Of a stretch of DNA of 64,000 nucleotides, positions 51,549 through 62,101 are shown piece after piece. The stretch covers positions 72,860 to 136,859 of the forward strand of contig NZ_JABFMU010000008.1 in assembly GCF_013359695.1 (NCBI RefSeq), given 5' to 3'. The DNA is from Pseudomonas sp. C2B4. GTDB taxonomy: Bacteria; Pseudomonadota; Gammaproteobacteria; Pseudomonadales; Pseudomonadaceae. The translations under genes were made by a program, and so were the position numbers. The notes below the pieces were generated by a model. The model was not told the origin of the DNA. It saw nothing but the letters and a program-made list of their open reading frames with translations, and searched no databases. Within the stretch, counting starts at the first letter, position 1. Every line of letters begins with the position of its first letter.

Positions 51549-51564
51549 CTGTATGCATATACAG
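51549..51564 (+). promoter_or_regulatory. LexA (SOS) box upstream of umuD
   Basis: CTGTATGCATATACAG matches the LexA consensus CTGT-N8-ACAG and is nearly palindromic. It lies 20 bases before the umuD ATG, so transcription of the locus should be induced by DNA damage. Confidence 0.92.
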
Positions 51565-51584
51565 TTTTGGTTAAGGCATTCAAC

Positions 51585-52019
51585 ATGAGCGTCACCATCC
51601 TCGGCCCCCTGGCAGAAGGGGGAGTTCAGCTTCCTTTCTACTCCTTCAAAGTCCCAGCGGGATTTCCATCACCGGCGGCTGATCACCTGGAACAACACAT
51701 CTCCATCGACGAACTTCTGGATATCCGAGCACCGCATATTTACCTGGTGCGTATCGAAGGCCACAGCATGGAAGGTGTAGGAATCTTCGATGGTGATATG
51801 GCTGTGGTTGATCGTTCGATAACAGCCGAACACGGGCACATCGTGATTGCTGCAGTGAATTGCGAACCTGTCTGCAAGCGCTTGTGCAAGCGTGGCCCCA
51901 ATATCATCTTGATGTCCGAAAACCTTGGTTATCCGCCACGCTATATCCTCGAGGGCGATGAGCTGATCATCTGGGGTGTGGTGACGTTCAGTGTGCGCGC
52001 TCATGATCCAAAAGCCTGA
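51585..52019 (+). CDS. umuD: UmuD-like SOS mutagenesis protease (RulA)
   Basis: A 144-residue UmuD/RulA protein. Nucleophile Ser61 lies in EGHSMEGVG and Lys98 in PVCKRL, 37 residues apart as in LexA and UmuD. The cleavage site is probably Ala25-Gly26 in KVPAGF. RecA-stimulated cleavage yields UmuD', which with UmuC forms translesion polymerase V. Start ATG 51585 is preferred over an in-frame TTG/GTG upstream that overlaps the SOS box. The umuC gene overlaps its end but is broken. Confidence 0.93.
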   Translation: MSVTILGPLAEGGVQLPFYSFKVPAGFPSPAADHLEQHISIDELLDIRAPHIYLVRIEGHSMEGVGIFDGDMAVVDRSITAEHGHIVIAAVNCEPVCKRLCKRGPNIILMSENLGYPPRYILEGDELIIWGVVTFSVRAHDPKA

Positions 52020-52146
52020 TCCTGTCTTCGCGCTGATCGACTGCAATAGCTTCTACGCGAGCTGTGAGCGCGTGTTCCGTCCAGACCTGGCCAAGACACC
52101 CATCGTGATGCTATCGAACAATGATCTGAGGGATTGCTTCCGTTAG
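52003..52146 (+). pseudogene. umuC: umuC (rulB) 5' fragment, interrupted
   Basis: The gene starts at ATG 52003 overlapping umuD, and reads as the UmuC N-terminus: [20 protein letters not shown] then [10 protein letters not shown] with the polymerase Y-family active-site strand. After codon 40 the sequence leaves the family and ends at TAG 52144-52146. The break is at the left end of the inserted GInt island (core ACAATG at 52118-52123). The rest of umuC is not joined to it, so polymerase V is not made from this locus. Confidence 0.92.
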
Positions 52147-52243
52147 TAAATGAATTACAGTCCGCACCACCTTGATAGAAGCCTGAGAAATTACATTCCA
52201 GCCTCTGAAGGGGAGTCATCTGGATGGTGTTTAAGGCTGTGAA

Positions 52244-53401
52244 ATGAGGCTGGTGTTCGCAACAAAAGACCTTGCTGTAGCGGGTCGATCATTCGAAGGT
52301 TTCCCTCTGTTGGTTGGCGCCGACGGTTGGCCAGTGGAGCCGGCGCAATCTTTCCTTTGGCACACGCTAGTCGAGTCAGGTGAGGCACTCAGTGCTCTGA
52401 CGTGGGAGGCCTATGGACGCCGTCTGTTCGACTACTTCGCCTTCCTCGAGGCCAATGGTCTGGCCTGGAATGAGGAGAGTCAGGCAGATGGCCTGAGCGT
52501 CCTGTCGCGGTATAGAGACTGGTCGAGCGGTGAGTTGGAACTAGATCCCAGCACTCTGAACAAGCGACTGAACCTAATTGTGAGGTTCTACCAATGGGCC
52601 AAGCAGCGTGATCTGATCGCAGCGCTGCCCTTTGGCGAGCGAAGGGTCAGAGCGACTCCGCATTCCGGCTTCCTCAGTCACGTAGCTCGTCCTAACGCCG
52701 AGAGTACGAAGCCCTCAGTGATGGTGCGAGAGCGTAAGCGATTGACCAAATTCCTGACCAAAGATCAGGCTAAGGTTTGCCTCGCCCTCGATGCCGATCC
52801 AAGTCACCGGATCTTGTTCCATCTGATGGTTCGCACTGGTCTTCGCTCCTGCGAGGCGCGCACTTTCCCTTTCAAGTACGTCTTTAATCCTCGGCTGAAG
52901 AAGGGCCTCCGCCCTGGGCAAATGATCAGCGTGGCTCTCGAGCCATCGGACATGCATCTCAAGTACGGCCGCCCTCGAACAATTGACGTGCCTTGGTCGC
53001 TGATGGAGGAAATGTGGTCGTACACGCTTCATGAGCGCGAAGTACGGAAAGCGGCCGGCAACGGGCGCGCCACGGCCTTGGTGCTGACAAGGGAGGGGCG
53101 GCAGTACACGAAAGACTCCATCGTCGACGTGATGAAGGCGTATGAGCGCAAGTGCGGATTTTATGTTAGGGCCCACATGCTTCGTCATACCTATGGGACT
53201 TATACCCTTCTTGCCCTGAGGAAAAGCCGAGACTTTAAAGGAGAGCCATTGCTCTATGTCCGAGACAGGATGGGACACTCCGACGTTCAAACAACGATGG
53301 TGTACCTGCATCTCATTAATCAGCTAGAGGCTCAGTCTGTCCTTGCTCATGAAGACGAGATAGACATGATGTTTATGGCCGTCTCTACTCCAAGCATCTG
53401 A
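52244..53401 (+). CDS. Tyrosine recombinase GinA-like
   Basis: A 385-residue recombinase, first of three in series. The N-terminal part is a SAM-like core-binding domain (LTWEAYGRRLFDYFAFLEANG). The catalytic domain has Arg in MVRTGLRSCEARTF, HxLRHTYGTYT (His-Met-Leu-Arg-His-Thr) and the nucleophile in MGHSDVQTTMVYLHL. All catalytic residues look present. The gene starts 115 bases from the left edge, in the direction of the island. Confidence 0.9.
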   Translation: MRLVFATKDLAVAGRSFEGFPLLVGADGWPVEPAQSFLWHTLVESGEALSALTWEAYGRRLFDYFAFLEANGLAWNEESQADGLSVLSRYRDWSSGELELDPSTLNKRLNLIVRFYQWAKQRDLIAALPFGERRVRATPHSGFLSHVARPNAESTKPSVMVRERKRLTKFLTKDQAKVCLALDADPSHRILFHLMVRTGLRSCEARTFPFKYVFNPRLKKGLRPGQMISVALEPSDMHLKYGRPRTIDVPWSLMEEMWSYTLHEREVRKAAGNGRATALVLTREGRQYTKDSIVDVMKAYERKCGFYVRAHMLRHTYGTYTLLALRKSRDFKGEPLLYVRDRMGHSDVQTTMVYLHLINQLEAQSVLAHEDEIDMMFMAVSTPSI

Positions 53402-53411
53402 GGTACTACTG

Positions 53412-55028
53412 TTGGCCCGAAAGAAAAACTATAAAGCTGAAATGCAATCGGTCACTAAAGGATTCGAGACCGTAGAGAATGAGCTTAGAATCGATCTTCC
53501 GAAAAATCCCCGGAATGTAACTAAGATTGATCACTCTCAGTACATTGGGTTTGGCTTTGACGCATGGGCTATTCAGAGTATTCATGTAATCAGAGCACTG
53601 GTCAATGGAGGGAATTTCTCCCTGGCCACTCTTGTAGGGTACTCCAGCAATGGCCTTCGATATTTCATGGCCTTCCTGAAAAGCGGAACGATTGATTCTC
53701 CGCCGTCAACCCCGAACAGCCTGACCAAGCGGCATCTTGAGCGATATGTTTCGTGGCTTAAGCTCAAGTATCCAAACGGGTCAACTGCGAAGAACTATTA
53801 CACGTCGCTGAAGTCATTGATCATCAGCCTAATTGAATACGGATTCGTTGAGGCGGATAAAGATGATCTACTTCCAGCCGTTCCTTTCCCCCATACCGCG
53901 AAATCGACCAATGACGCGAAGCCGCTCAGTCTCTCGGAAATGCAGGGGCTCATCACTGCGCTAAAGTCAGATTTAGTAGCCATTCATAAGGGCTTATTCT
54001 CTGGAAATGACGCCGAAGCAATGACGGTCTTATTGCTGATTACTGCGGCCAGATCTGGAATTAACACTACGCCGCTTCTGGAAATGTCTAGAGATGCACT
54101 CCAGCCGCATCCATTCATCCCCAATCTTCGGCTCTTGAACACCGTAAAAAGACGCGGCAAGGGTGCTCAGAGCAAAACCATTCGACAAACTGAACTGCAT
54201 GACGGATATAACCCAATTCCTTTAGATGGGGTGGCTGTTGTAAATAAGGCTTTGGCAATTTCTGAGCCACTGGTTGGGTTTGCGCCTGAAAAGCTTAAGT
54301 CGCATGTTTGGCTTTACCGCGCCGGACAGAATGGGCATGGTCATAGGGTAGTCGCGCTGGCTTCCAGTACGCTATTTCAATCAACAAAGAGTATCTGTGC
54401 GCGGCATGCTTTGAAGGACGATCAGGGCCAACCGCTGATCGTTAATCTCAGTCGTCTTCGAAAGACTATGGAAAGTAGGCTTTGGAAGCTCAGCGGCGGC
54501 GACCTACTGGAGGTGTCCGCTGTGATGGGCCATTCCCCTAGCGTTGCTGATAACCACTATTTGAAGATAAATGACGAGATCAAGGTTGAGGGTGCCACCT
54601 TCGTAGGGGAAGCATTCACCGATCAGCTGCGTGGCATCAACGTCACACCGACACCCCCAGGAGGTTGCAAAGATAGCCTCTATGGAAGCCTGGCACCCAA
54701 AGATGGCGTTACCCATTGTTCCGAGTTCATTCATTGCTTGACATGTCCTAGTTACGCAATTGTAGGGACTCTCGGAGACTTGTATCGACTGTTCAGCTAT
54801 CAGCAGTTTTTGCACGCTGAGATGGAGTATTTTTTAACGGATGAGTGGGCGGCATGGCGGAAACGCCAGGGCGATTTCATCAGGCTTATTGACGAGTTTA
54901 CGTCTCGAAAATTCAAGATTGAACTGATCGAAGCGGCTAAAGCCAAAGCGAAAGCGTCCCCTCATCCGTTCTGGGGATGCAAGATTGAGTTTATGAGGAA
55001 AGTTCGAGGTGACGCTCTTGTCGGCTAA
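53412..55028 (+). CDS. Tyrosine recombinase GinB-like
   Basis: A 538-residue protein starting at TTG 53412. It has a recombinase catalytic domain with Arg in ITAARSGINTTPLLEMS and the nucleophile region VMGHSPSVADNHYLKIN. The HxxR box is changed to NLSRLRKTMESR, so its His is not seen. It has an extra C-terminal region with SEFIHCLTCPSYAIVG (Cys pair) and a helical end, typical of the second partner in triads. The stop overlaps the next gene by 20 bases. Confidence 0.85.
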   Translation: MARKKNYKAEMQSVTKGFETVENELRIDLPKNPRNVTKIDHSQYIGFGFDAWAIQSIHVIRALVNGGNFSLATLVGYSSNGLRYFMAFLKSGTIDSPPSTPNSLTKRHLERYVSWLKLKYPNGSTAKNYYTSLKSLIISLIEYGFVEADKDDLLPAVPFPHTAKSTNDAKPLSLSEMQGLITALKSDLVAIHKGLFSGNDAEAMTVLLLITAARSGINTTPLLEMSRDALQPHPFIPNLRLLNTVKRRGKGAQSKTIRQTELHDGYNPIPLDGVAVVNKALAISEPLVGFAPEKLKSHVWLYRAGQNGHGHRVVALASSTLFQSTKSICARHALKDDQGQPLIVNLSRLRKTMESRLWKLSGGDLLEVSAVMGHSPSVADNHYLKINDEIKVEGATFVGEAFTDQLRGINVTPTPPGGCKDSLYGSLAPKDGVTHCSEFIHCLTCPSYAIVGTLGDLYRLFSYQQFLHAEMEYFLTDEWAAWRKRQGDFIRLIDEFTSRKFKIELIEAAKAKAKASPHPFWGCKIEFMRKVRGDALVG

Positions 55029-56862
55029 TCGGAACTCTAGGGCCGCCCTTAAGGCCTATGATGTGCTATTCGCGCAACCTGTAACTGCCTCGGGCCTCAG
55101 CAAGGCTGAGCGTGATGCGATAGTTATTAGTGCCATTGTTAATGATCGTGGCGAAACTCTTGTATTAAGCCGCTTTGGCGATGCTCGCTGGGATCTTCGA
55201 CCTTTCTTTGATCAATCTAACGTAAACGAGGGGCACAAGTACGTCAGTTGGGATTTTAATCTCCCACCTGAGATGATTGATGACTGCAAAGCAGTTGCGT
55301 ATGCATGGTTCAAGAGAGGGCTTCCAGGGTCAAAGCCACCTGTCGCACGGGGTATTACAACTCTCGTCAGTGCCAGTGTCATTCCATTTATTCGTTGGCT
55401 TAGCGATTTAGAGCTTGAACGATTTTCCGATGTTCGGCCCATACACATTAGTAATTATATTCACCATTGCAAGTCAGAGTCGTTAAGACCAATGCCTCTT
55501 TATTCCAGGCTGCGGATAATTGACTTTTTATGGATATTCTCTGCCGAAACCCTTTCCCCTCTTCAGTGTTTTCCGTGGGGGGACTCGTCCCTGTGGCGAG
55601 TCAGCGGAATTGGAGAAGCAAGGGGTACTTCGGCTGCCAATAAGAATACGGGTAGAACGGATATAATTCCGCCAGATGATCAGGCGAAGATCTTCAACTA
55701 TTGCGAGCAGATCGTTCATAAGACGAAAGAAGATCTGAAAGCCACCGGAATTGACACTTTCACTCGCCGCAGCCCCAAAATGATTCGTTGCCGCGATGCT
55801 GTTTTGTACATTGCATCCATTACCAGTGGCATGCGTAACGAAGAGGTCATCGGGATTGAAGTCGGTGCGTGGCGAAAAGAGGTAGTGGATGGCGTTACTT
55901 ACTGCTGGGTAACCACGACCGAGCATAAAACGGGAAAGGGACGAGTCGACTATCTTGTCCCTGAGCTTACGCTGGATGCGTTGAATCTCTTCGCCATGTG
56001 CTCAACCCCCATGAGAAGGGAGCTCGAGGCGGAGTTGAGTGACCTTGAACTGTCATGCAATTCAGTTGACTCCGCTGATCTTTTGCTTCGATTGGAGAAA
56101 GCCAGAAAGGACTCGAAGAGACTGTTCCTCTGCTTGAATGGGTACGGCAACAAAGCCGAACGTGTTGGACACATCGAAGTGCTCAGCGCCGCAGGTTCCA
56201 ATGAAGCCTTCAAGCGCGTCGCAAAAGCGGCTGGAAGTGATTGGCCATTGCGGACTCACCAGTGCCGTCGCACCTATGCCCGGTGCTTCGTTGAGTCTCG
56301 CATGGGGCGTACCTCGCTCGTCTTCCTCAAGTGGCAGTTCAAACACAGCAGTATGAGCATGACTCAGCTCTATGCCTCCAACCCCCTACAGGATCTCACC
56401 CTGTTCGATGAAATCCTCCAACAGATGACGGAATTCAAGATCGATCTCATCGAGTCGTGGTTGGATGATCAGCCACTTGCTGGAGGGGCGGGTGAGAGGA
56501 TCATGGAGCTACGTGCCATTCCGATCAAAGATCGGAGTGCCTTGCTGGCCCAGACAGCCCCCCATGCAAACATTCGAGCGACTGGTCATGGCTGGTGCAT
56601 CGCGACAGAACGGGGCTGTGGTGGGGCTGGTTTGTATGAGGCAACCCGTTGTCCTGGCTGCAAACACTCTGTGATTGACGAGACCTTTGCCACCACGTGG
56701 CAGGGGATCTACTCGCATCAGCTGGAGCTGATGGAAATCGACGATGCCGGGCCGGCTGTAAGGCAACGGGCAAAACGTGATATGCAGGTCGCATTCGACG
56801 TAATCAGCAGCCTTGGCCTGTCTCCTTTGGACGCTCGCGACAGTGACCCAACGCGAACTTGA
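55009..56862 (+). CDS. Tyrosine recombinase GinC-like
   Basis: A 617-residue protein from GTG 55009, overlapping the previous gene. The catalytic domain has ITSGMRNEEVIGIEV with Arg, RTHQCRRTYARCF with His and Arg, and WQFKHSSMSMTQLYASN with the nucleophile. The C-terminal part has four Cys in a possible zinc site (CIATERGCGG, CPGCKHSVI). Overlapping order A-B-C suggests that all three are made in fixed ratio and act as one complex. Confidence 0.87.
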   Translation: MTLLSANRNSRAALKAYDVLFAQPVTASGLSKAERDAIVISAIVNDRGETLVLSRFGDARWDLRPFFDQSNVNEGHKYVSWDFNLPPEMIDDCKAVAYAWFKRGLPGSKPPVARGITTLVSASVIPFIRWLSDLELERFSDVRPIHISNYIHHCKSESLRPMPLYSRLRIIDFLWIFSAETLSPLQCFPWGDSSLWRVSGIGEARGTSAANKNTGRTDIIPPDDQAKIFNYCEQIVHKTKEDLKATGIDTFTRRSPKMIRCRDAVLYIASITSGMRNEEVIGIEVGAWRKEVVDGVTYCWVTTTEHKTGKGRVDYLVPELTLDALNLFAMCSTPMRRELEAELSDLELSCNSVDSADLLLRLEKARKDSKRLFLCLNGYGNKAERVGHIEVLSAAGSNEAFKRVAKAAGSDWPLRTHQCRRTYARCFVESRMGRTSLVFLKWQFKHSSMSMTQLYASNPLQDLTLFDEILQQMTEFKIDLIESWLDDQPLAGGAGERIMELRAIPIKDRSALLAQTAPHANIRATGHGWCIATERGCGGAGLYEATRCPGCKHSVIDETFATTWQGIYSHQLELMEIDDAGPAVRQRAKRDMQVAFDVISSLGLSPLDARDSDPTRT

Positions 56863-57287
56863 AGGTGCCGACTTTGACCAATAAGCCAACTGCGCAACGA
56901 TCCTCCGGACGCTCCAGACAGAAGACCTCGGAGATGCTCGATAAGGTCATCGACGGCATCCTTTCAACAAACGGAAAGCTGTCCATTTCTGGCGTAGCGA
57001 AAGCGGCAGGGGTCACTCCAGGTCTCATCCACAACACCTACCCAGCCGTGGCTGAACGCATTCGTGGTCTGATGGGGAAATCAGTCCGAGCACAGCGCGA
57101 TTCGAAGCACCAAGCATTGTTGAAGGAGAGGGAGCTGAACAGAGCATTGCGCGCGGAGAACGCACAGCTAAGCCAGGATCTGGCTCGACTGGCCTCAGTG
57201 AATCAGACCCTGATTCTCGAACTAGCTCAACTGAAGGGCGTAGCCACTGGTAAGGTGGTTCTTCTGAGCAGTAAGCCGGCTTCCTAG
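56859..57287 (+). CDS. GinD-like small HTH/coiled-coil protein
   Basis: A 142-residue protein in the position of the fourth gin gene. The N-terminal region has KLSISGVAKAAGVTPGLIHN, a TetR-like helix-turn-helix. A coiled coil follows with ALLKERELNRALRAENAQL and AQLKGVATGK, similar in layout to Tn554 TnpC. The start is uncertain: TTG at 56859 overlaps the ginC stop, and GTG at 56865 is possible. It probably binds DNA at the island ends or steers the recombinases. Confidence 0.75.
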   Translation: MKVPTLTNKPTAQRSSGRSRQKTSEMLDKVIDGILSTNGKLSISGVAKAAGVTPGLIHNTYPAVAERIRGLMGKSVRAQRDSKHQALLKERELNRALRAENAQLSQDLARLASVNQTLILELAQLKGVATGKVVLLSSKPAS

Positions 57288-57850
57288 CAGCGCTGGGGTG
57301 TGCCTCACCTCACTGTCCAGAGCTGATCTAACCGTGTGGTATAGCTTGGGCCGAGCATTTCCCGACACATCCCCAGTCAGGAGTCACCGGCACCCCGCCC
57401 AGGCGGAGCGTGCCTCGACCCCACTTGGAATTGATCCGATCCATCACCTGCATGACCTTCTCAGAGGCGACGGGCTGTACGGCGGCGATCACGATGTCAC
57501 GAGAGCGACCGAGCAGATTGTCTCCATGCGCGACAAGGCTGACGCAATCCTAGTGGCGGAAACCGTCAAGAAGATTGAACAACTGGGCGCCACGGCGGCA
57601 GGCCGTGGCGAAGCGAAGCGCAGCCCGGCTGTCCGCCTGCAAGGTAGATATGTGCTACTCGACCAGATGCAACGTGGGCCCGCCCCACTGATGCACAAGG
57701 GCAAATAGCAGTACCAACCTAGGGCCTTTGCAAGTGCTCCTTTGCCCAGTCAGCGGCGCTCAATGAGCGCCGCTCTTTCCACCTTCAGACCGACAAACAG
57801 AGAGCCCTGACAAACGGGAAATCGTGGGCTAACGCGCGAAGTGCGGGCGG
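57288..57850. other. Intergenic region between ginD and merR
   Basis: About 560 bases without a convincing gene. A frame at 57298-57708 has no family match or ribosome site. A strong hairpin AGCGGCGCTC/GAGCGCCGCT lies at 57752-57774, followed by CTTTCC; it may end the gin transcript. Confidence 0.5.
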
Positions 57851-58261
57851 TCACTTGCTCGCTTGCAGCGAAACGATCAGCGGACAGCTCACTGTCCCTT
57901 GGCTCGCGCAACAGTCATCAACCAGCTGCGCCAAGACCGACTCGATCCGCTGAAGATCCGCGAGTTTCTCACGCACATCCTCAAGCTTCTGCTCGGCGAG
58001 CACACGCGCTTCGTCGCAGTGCGCGCCGTCGTCCAGTCGCAACAGTCCGGCCACTTCATCAAGGCTAAAGCCCAGCCGTTGCGCGGACTTCACGAATCTC
58101 ACCCGTGCGACATCCGCCTCGCCATAGCGGCGAATGCTGCCGTAGGGCTTGTCCGGTTCGGGTAACAGCCCCTTGCGTTGATAGAACCGAATGGTTTCCA
58201 CGTTAACCCCGGCTGCCTTGGCAAAGGCGCCGATGGTCAGGCTTTCCACCGCGTTGTGCAT
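57851..58261 (-). CDS. merR: Mercuric regulator MerR
   Basis: A 136-residue MerR, divergent from the structural mer genes. The [24 protein letters not shown] is typical. The three mercury-binding cysteines are at positions 82, 117 and 126, the same positions as in the Tn501 protein. It represses merTPCA without mercury and untwists the 19-bp-spaced promoter when Hg(II) binds. The ATG at 58261 is six bases from the -35 box of the promoter it controls. Confidence 0.95.
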   Translation of the reverse strand: MHNAVESLTIGAFAKAAGVNVETIRFYQRKGLLPEPDKPYGSIRRYGEADVARVRFVKSAQRLGFSLDEVAGLLRLDDGAHCDEARVLAEQKLEDVREKLADLQRIESVLAQLVDDCCASQGTVSCPLIVSLQASK

Positions 58262-58266
58262 GCCGC

Positions 58267-58297
58267 TTGACCCCGTACCTAACTACGGAAATAACCT
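58267..58297 (+). promoter_or_regulatory. mer operator-promoter
   Basis: TTGACC (58267-58272) and TAACCT (58292-58297) are 19 bases apart, the long spacer typical of MerR-controlled promoters. The dyad CCGTAC-CTAA-CTACGG (58273-58288) lies in the spacer; one half-site differs from the canonical GTACGG by one base. Confidence 0.9.
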
Positions 58298-58332
58298 TAA
58301 CCCATCGATCAACCACTCGGAAGGATGAACGT

Positions 58333-58683
58333 ATGTCTGAATCGCGAAATGGGCGCGGTGCACTCCTCACTGGAGGTCTGGCGGCAATCCTCGCGTCCAC
58401 GTGCTGCCTGGGGCCGCTGGTGCTGATCGCCTTGGGCTTCAGCGGTGCCTGGATCGGCAGCCTCACCGTTCTGGAACCTTACCGCCCGTTCTTCATTGGC
58501 GCGGCACTGGTTGCGCTGTTCTTCGCTTACCGGCGCATTTTCCGCCCGGCTCAAGTCTGCATACCCGGTGAGGTCTGCGCTGATCCCCAGGTAAGCACCA
58601 TCTACAAGCTCGTTTTTTGGGTCGTGACGGCCTTGGTGCTGGTCGCGCTCGCTTTCCCCTACATCCTCCCCTTGTTCTACTAA
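58333..58683 (+). CDS. merT: Mercuric ion transporter MerT
   Basis: A 116-residue inner-membrane protein with three helices. The Cys24-Cys25 pair in ASTCCLGPLV takes up Hg(II) in the first helix, and Cys76/Cys82 on the cytoplasmic loop (VCIPGEVC) pass it on to MerA. These match known MerT positions. ATG 58333 has GGAAGG upstream. It is the first gene of the operon and works with MerP in uptake. Confidence 0.95.
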   Translation: MSESRNGRGALLTGGLAAILASTCCLGPLVLIALGFSGAWIGSLTVLEPYRPFFIGAALVALFFAYRRIFRPAQVCIPGEVCADPQVSTIYKLVFWVVTALVLVALAFPYILPLFY

Positions 58684-58696
58684 TCAGGAGTTGGTC

Positions 58697-58972
58697 ATGA
58701 AAAAGCTGCTTGCCGCTCTCGCCCTCATTGCCGTGGTTTCCCCAGTGTGGGCCGCCTCCCAAATCATCACCCTGTCGGTGCCGGGCATGACCTGCGCCGC
58801 TTGCCCAATCACGGTGAAGAAAGCGCTGACCAAGGTCGAGGGCGTGACCAAGGCCGAGGTGAGTTATGAGAAGCGCGAAGCCATCGTCACCTTCGACGAT
58901 GCCAAGACCAGTGCGCAGGCGCTGACCAAGGCGACAGAGGACGCCGGCTACCCGTCCAGCGTCAAGCAATAG
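58697..58972 (+). CDS. merP: Periplasmic mercury-binding protein MerP
   Basis: A 91-residue periplasmic protein. Residues 1-19 form a signal peptide (KKLLAALALIAVVSPVWA). The HMA domain follows with GMTCAACPITVKKAL, Cys33 and Cys36 binding Hg(II). It passes mercury to MerT or MerC. AGGAG lies upstream of the ATG, 13 bases after merT. Confidence 0.95.
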   Translation: MKKLLAALALIAVVSPVWAASQIITLSVPGMTCAACPITVKKALTKVEGVTKAEVSYEKREAIVTFDDAKTSAQALTKATEDAGYPSSVKQ

Positions 58973-58984
58973 GCGGGCATTCCG

Positions 58985-61134
<2,150 letters not shown>

Positions 61135-61137
61135 AGA

Positions 61138-61569
61138 ATGCGAGGTGCAAACATGAACATTAAGACTAATGAACTCGGCAGGGGTGACAGCCTGCGCCAG
61201 ACATGGCAGGTGATCAGCTTCTGGGGGCTGCCTGCCGTTGTCGCGACGCTAACCATTCTTCTGGCAGATCGACACCCCACGCTATTCCTGGCCGCAAGCG
61301 CCGCGCTGGCGGTGATGGGTGGCGCCTGCCTGGTCAATGCCGCACGCTGCCGCCGACTTCACTGCTACCTCACGGCGCCGTACTTCCTGTTGCTCGCGCT
61401 CGGCGGGCTGCTGGCTTATGGCTTCGACCCGCATGGCGAGCAGTTCTCCAGACTGTGGCTATTGCTGGCACTGGGGGCGGCACCCTTGCTCATCTGGCTG
61501 CCCGAGCGCCTGGCCGGCCGAAAGTACCTTGGCGCTCCAGGGTGCGGAGAAGGCCGGGAGTGTCGGTGA
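61138..61569 (+). CDS. mer-associated membrane protein
   Basis: A 143-residue protein with four probable membrane helices, starting four bases after merA. An alternative ATG is at 61153. It contains NAARCRRLHCYLTAPYFLLLALGG, a Cys-Arg-Arg-x-His-Cys pattern seen in membrane proteins next to some mer operons. The Cys/His residues suggest metal contact. It is not MerE, MerF or MerT by length or motif. The role is unknown, but co-transcription with mer seems certain. Confidence 0.7.
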   Translation: MRGANMNIKTNELGRGDSLRQTWQVISFWGLPAVVATLTILLADRHPTLFLAASAALAVMGGACLVNAARCRRLHCYLTAPYFLLLALGGLLAYGFDPHGEQFSRLWLLLALGAAPLLIWLPERLAGRKYLGAPGCGEGRECR

Positions 61570-61920
61570 TGTAGGCCCTCTCAGCAGCCCTGATTGGCCG
61601 GGAACGCTTCGGTCTCCGTAATAGTGCTGCGAGCCAAGGACGTTATGCGAGGACTCCGTGTGCTTTTCGGTTTCGCCTGCTCTTCCGAACAACCGAACGA
61701 CTCCAGCCGACAACAGATGTGCACGCTCATGAAGTTCATTCAAAGTTTTTTGGGGCCTCGCGGCCCCAGGGACACGACATTCGAGGCGGGCAGCTAGTTG
61801 GCCGCATGGGGGTGGGTCGGACTGAAAAGCCCTGATTTAGGCTGCGAAGGACGAAAAATTGTTAGCGTAACAATATCGTTAAATATCAATATGTTATGCA
61901 CTACTAACTGTTAGCGTCAT
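61570..61920. other. Right end of GInt, non-coding
   Basis: About 350 bases. It contains a GGGGCC-TCGC-GGCCCC hairpin (61752-61767). An AT-rich segment (61855-61920) with two GTTAGCGT copies leads to the edge TCAGAT. The left end also has a GTTAG near its ATCTGA end. No gene is supported here. Confidence 0.5.
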
Positions 61921-61926
61921 TCAGAT

Positions 61927-62043
61927 ACAACGACGGTTGCGTGATTGCCCGTAGTGCGGACAGCAAGCCGTTCGTGAAAATGGGCGAGCCGTACTTCCAG
62001 ATCGAGCACAAGCTCAAGCAGCACGGCATCGTCGCGTTCTCGT
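61927..62043 (+). pseudogene. umuC: umuC (rulB) internal fragment
   Basis: About 39 codons resume the UmuC sequence interrupted at 52123: NDGCVIARSADSKPFVKMG, YFQIEHKLKQHGIVAFSS. The first base pairs are shared with the crossover core at 61927-61932. After FSS the family sequence (NYALYGDMS) is replaced within a few bases by the start of tadA on the opposite strand. The C-terminal three-quarters of umuC is missing. Confidence 0.88.
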
Positions 62044-62101
62044 CGATAGTATTACCGGTGGTTGTGCGCTGAGTGGTGTCGAACAGTTTTTCATTGCTCA
62101 T
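62044..62101 (-). pseudogene. tadA: tadA (cpaF) 5' fragment
   Basis: On the minus strand the sequence starts at ATG 62101, overlapping tadZ by four bases, and reads MSNEKLFDTTQRTTTGNTID, which looks like a TadA pilus ATPase N-terminus. After about 20 codons it runs into the umuC fragment. The remaining ~400 codons and all downstream tad genes are absent here. Assignment is from its position after tadZ and from the start sequence. Confidence 0.7.

Noticed and set aside
57298-57708. Open frame of 136 codons between ginD and merR
   Set aside because: No ribosome site, no family similarity and composition like neighbouring non-coding DNA.
61594-61797. Short frame in the right end of the GInt island
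   Set aside because: Lacks family similarity and start signals; includes the GGGGCC hairpin.
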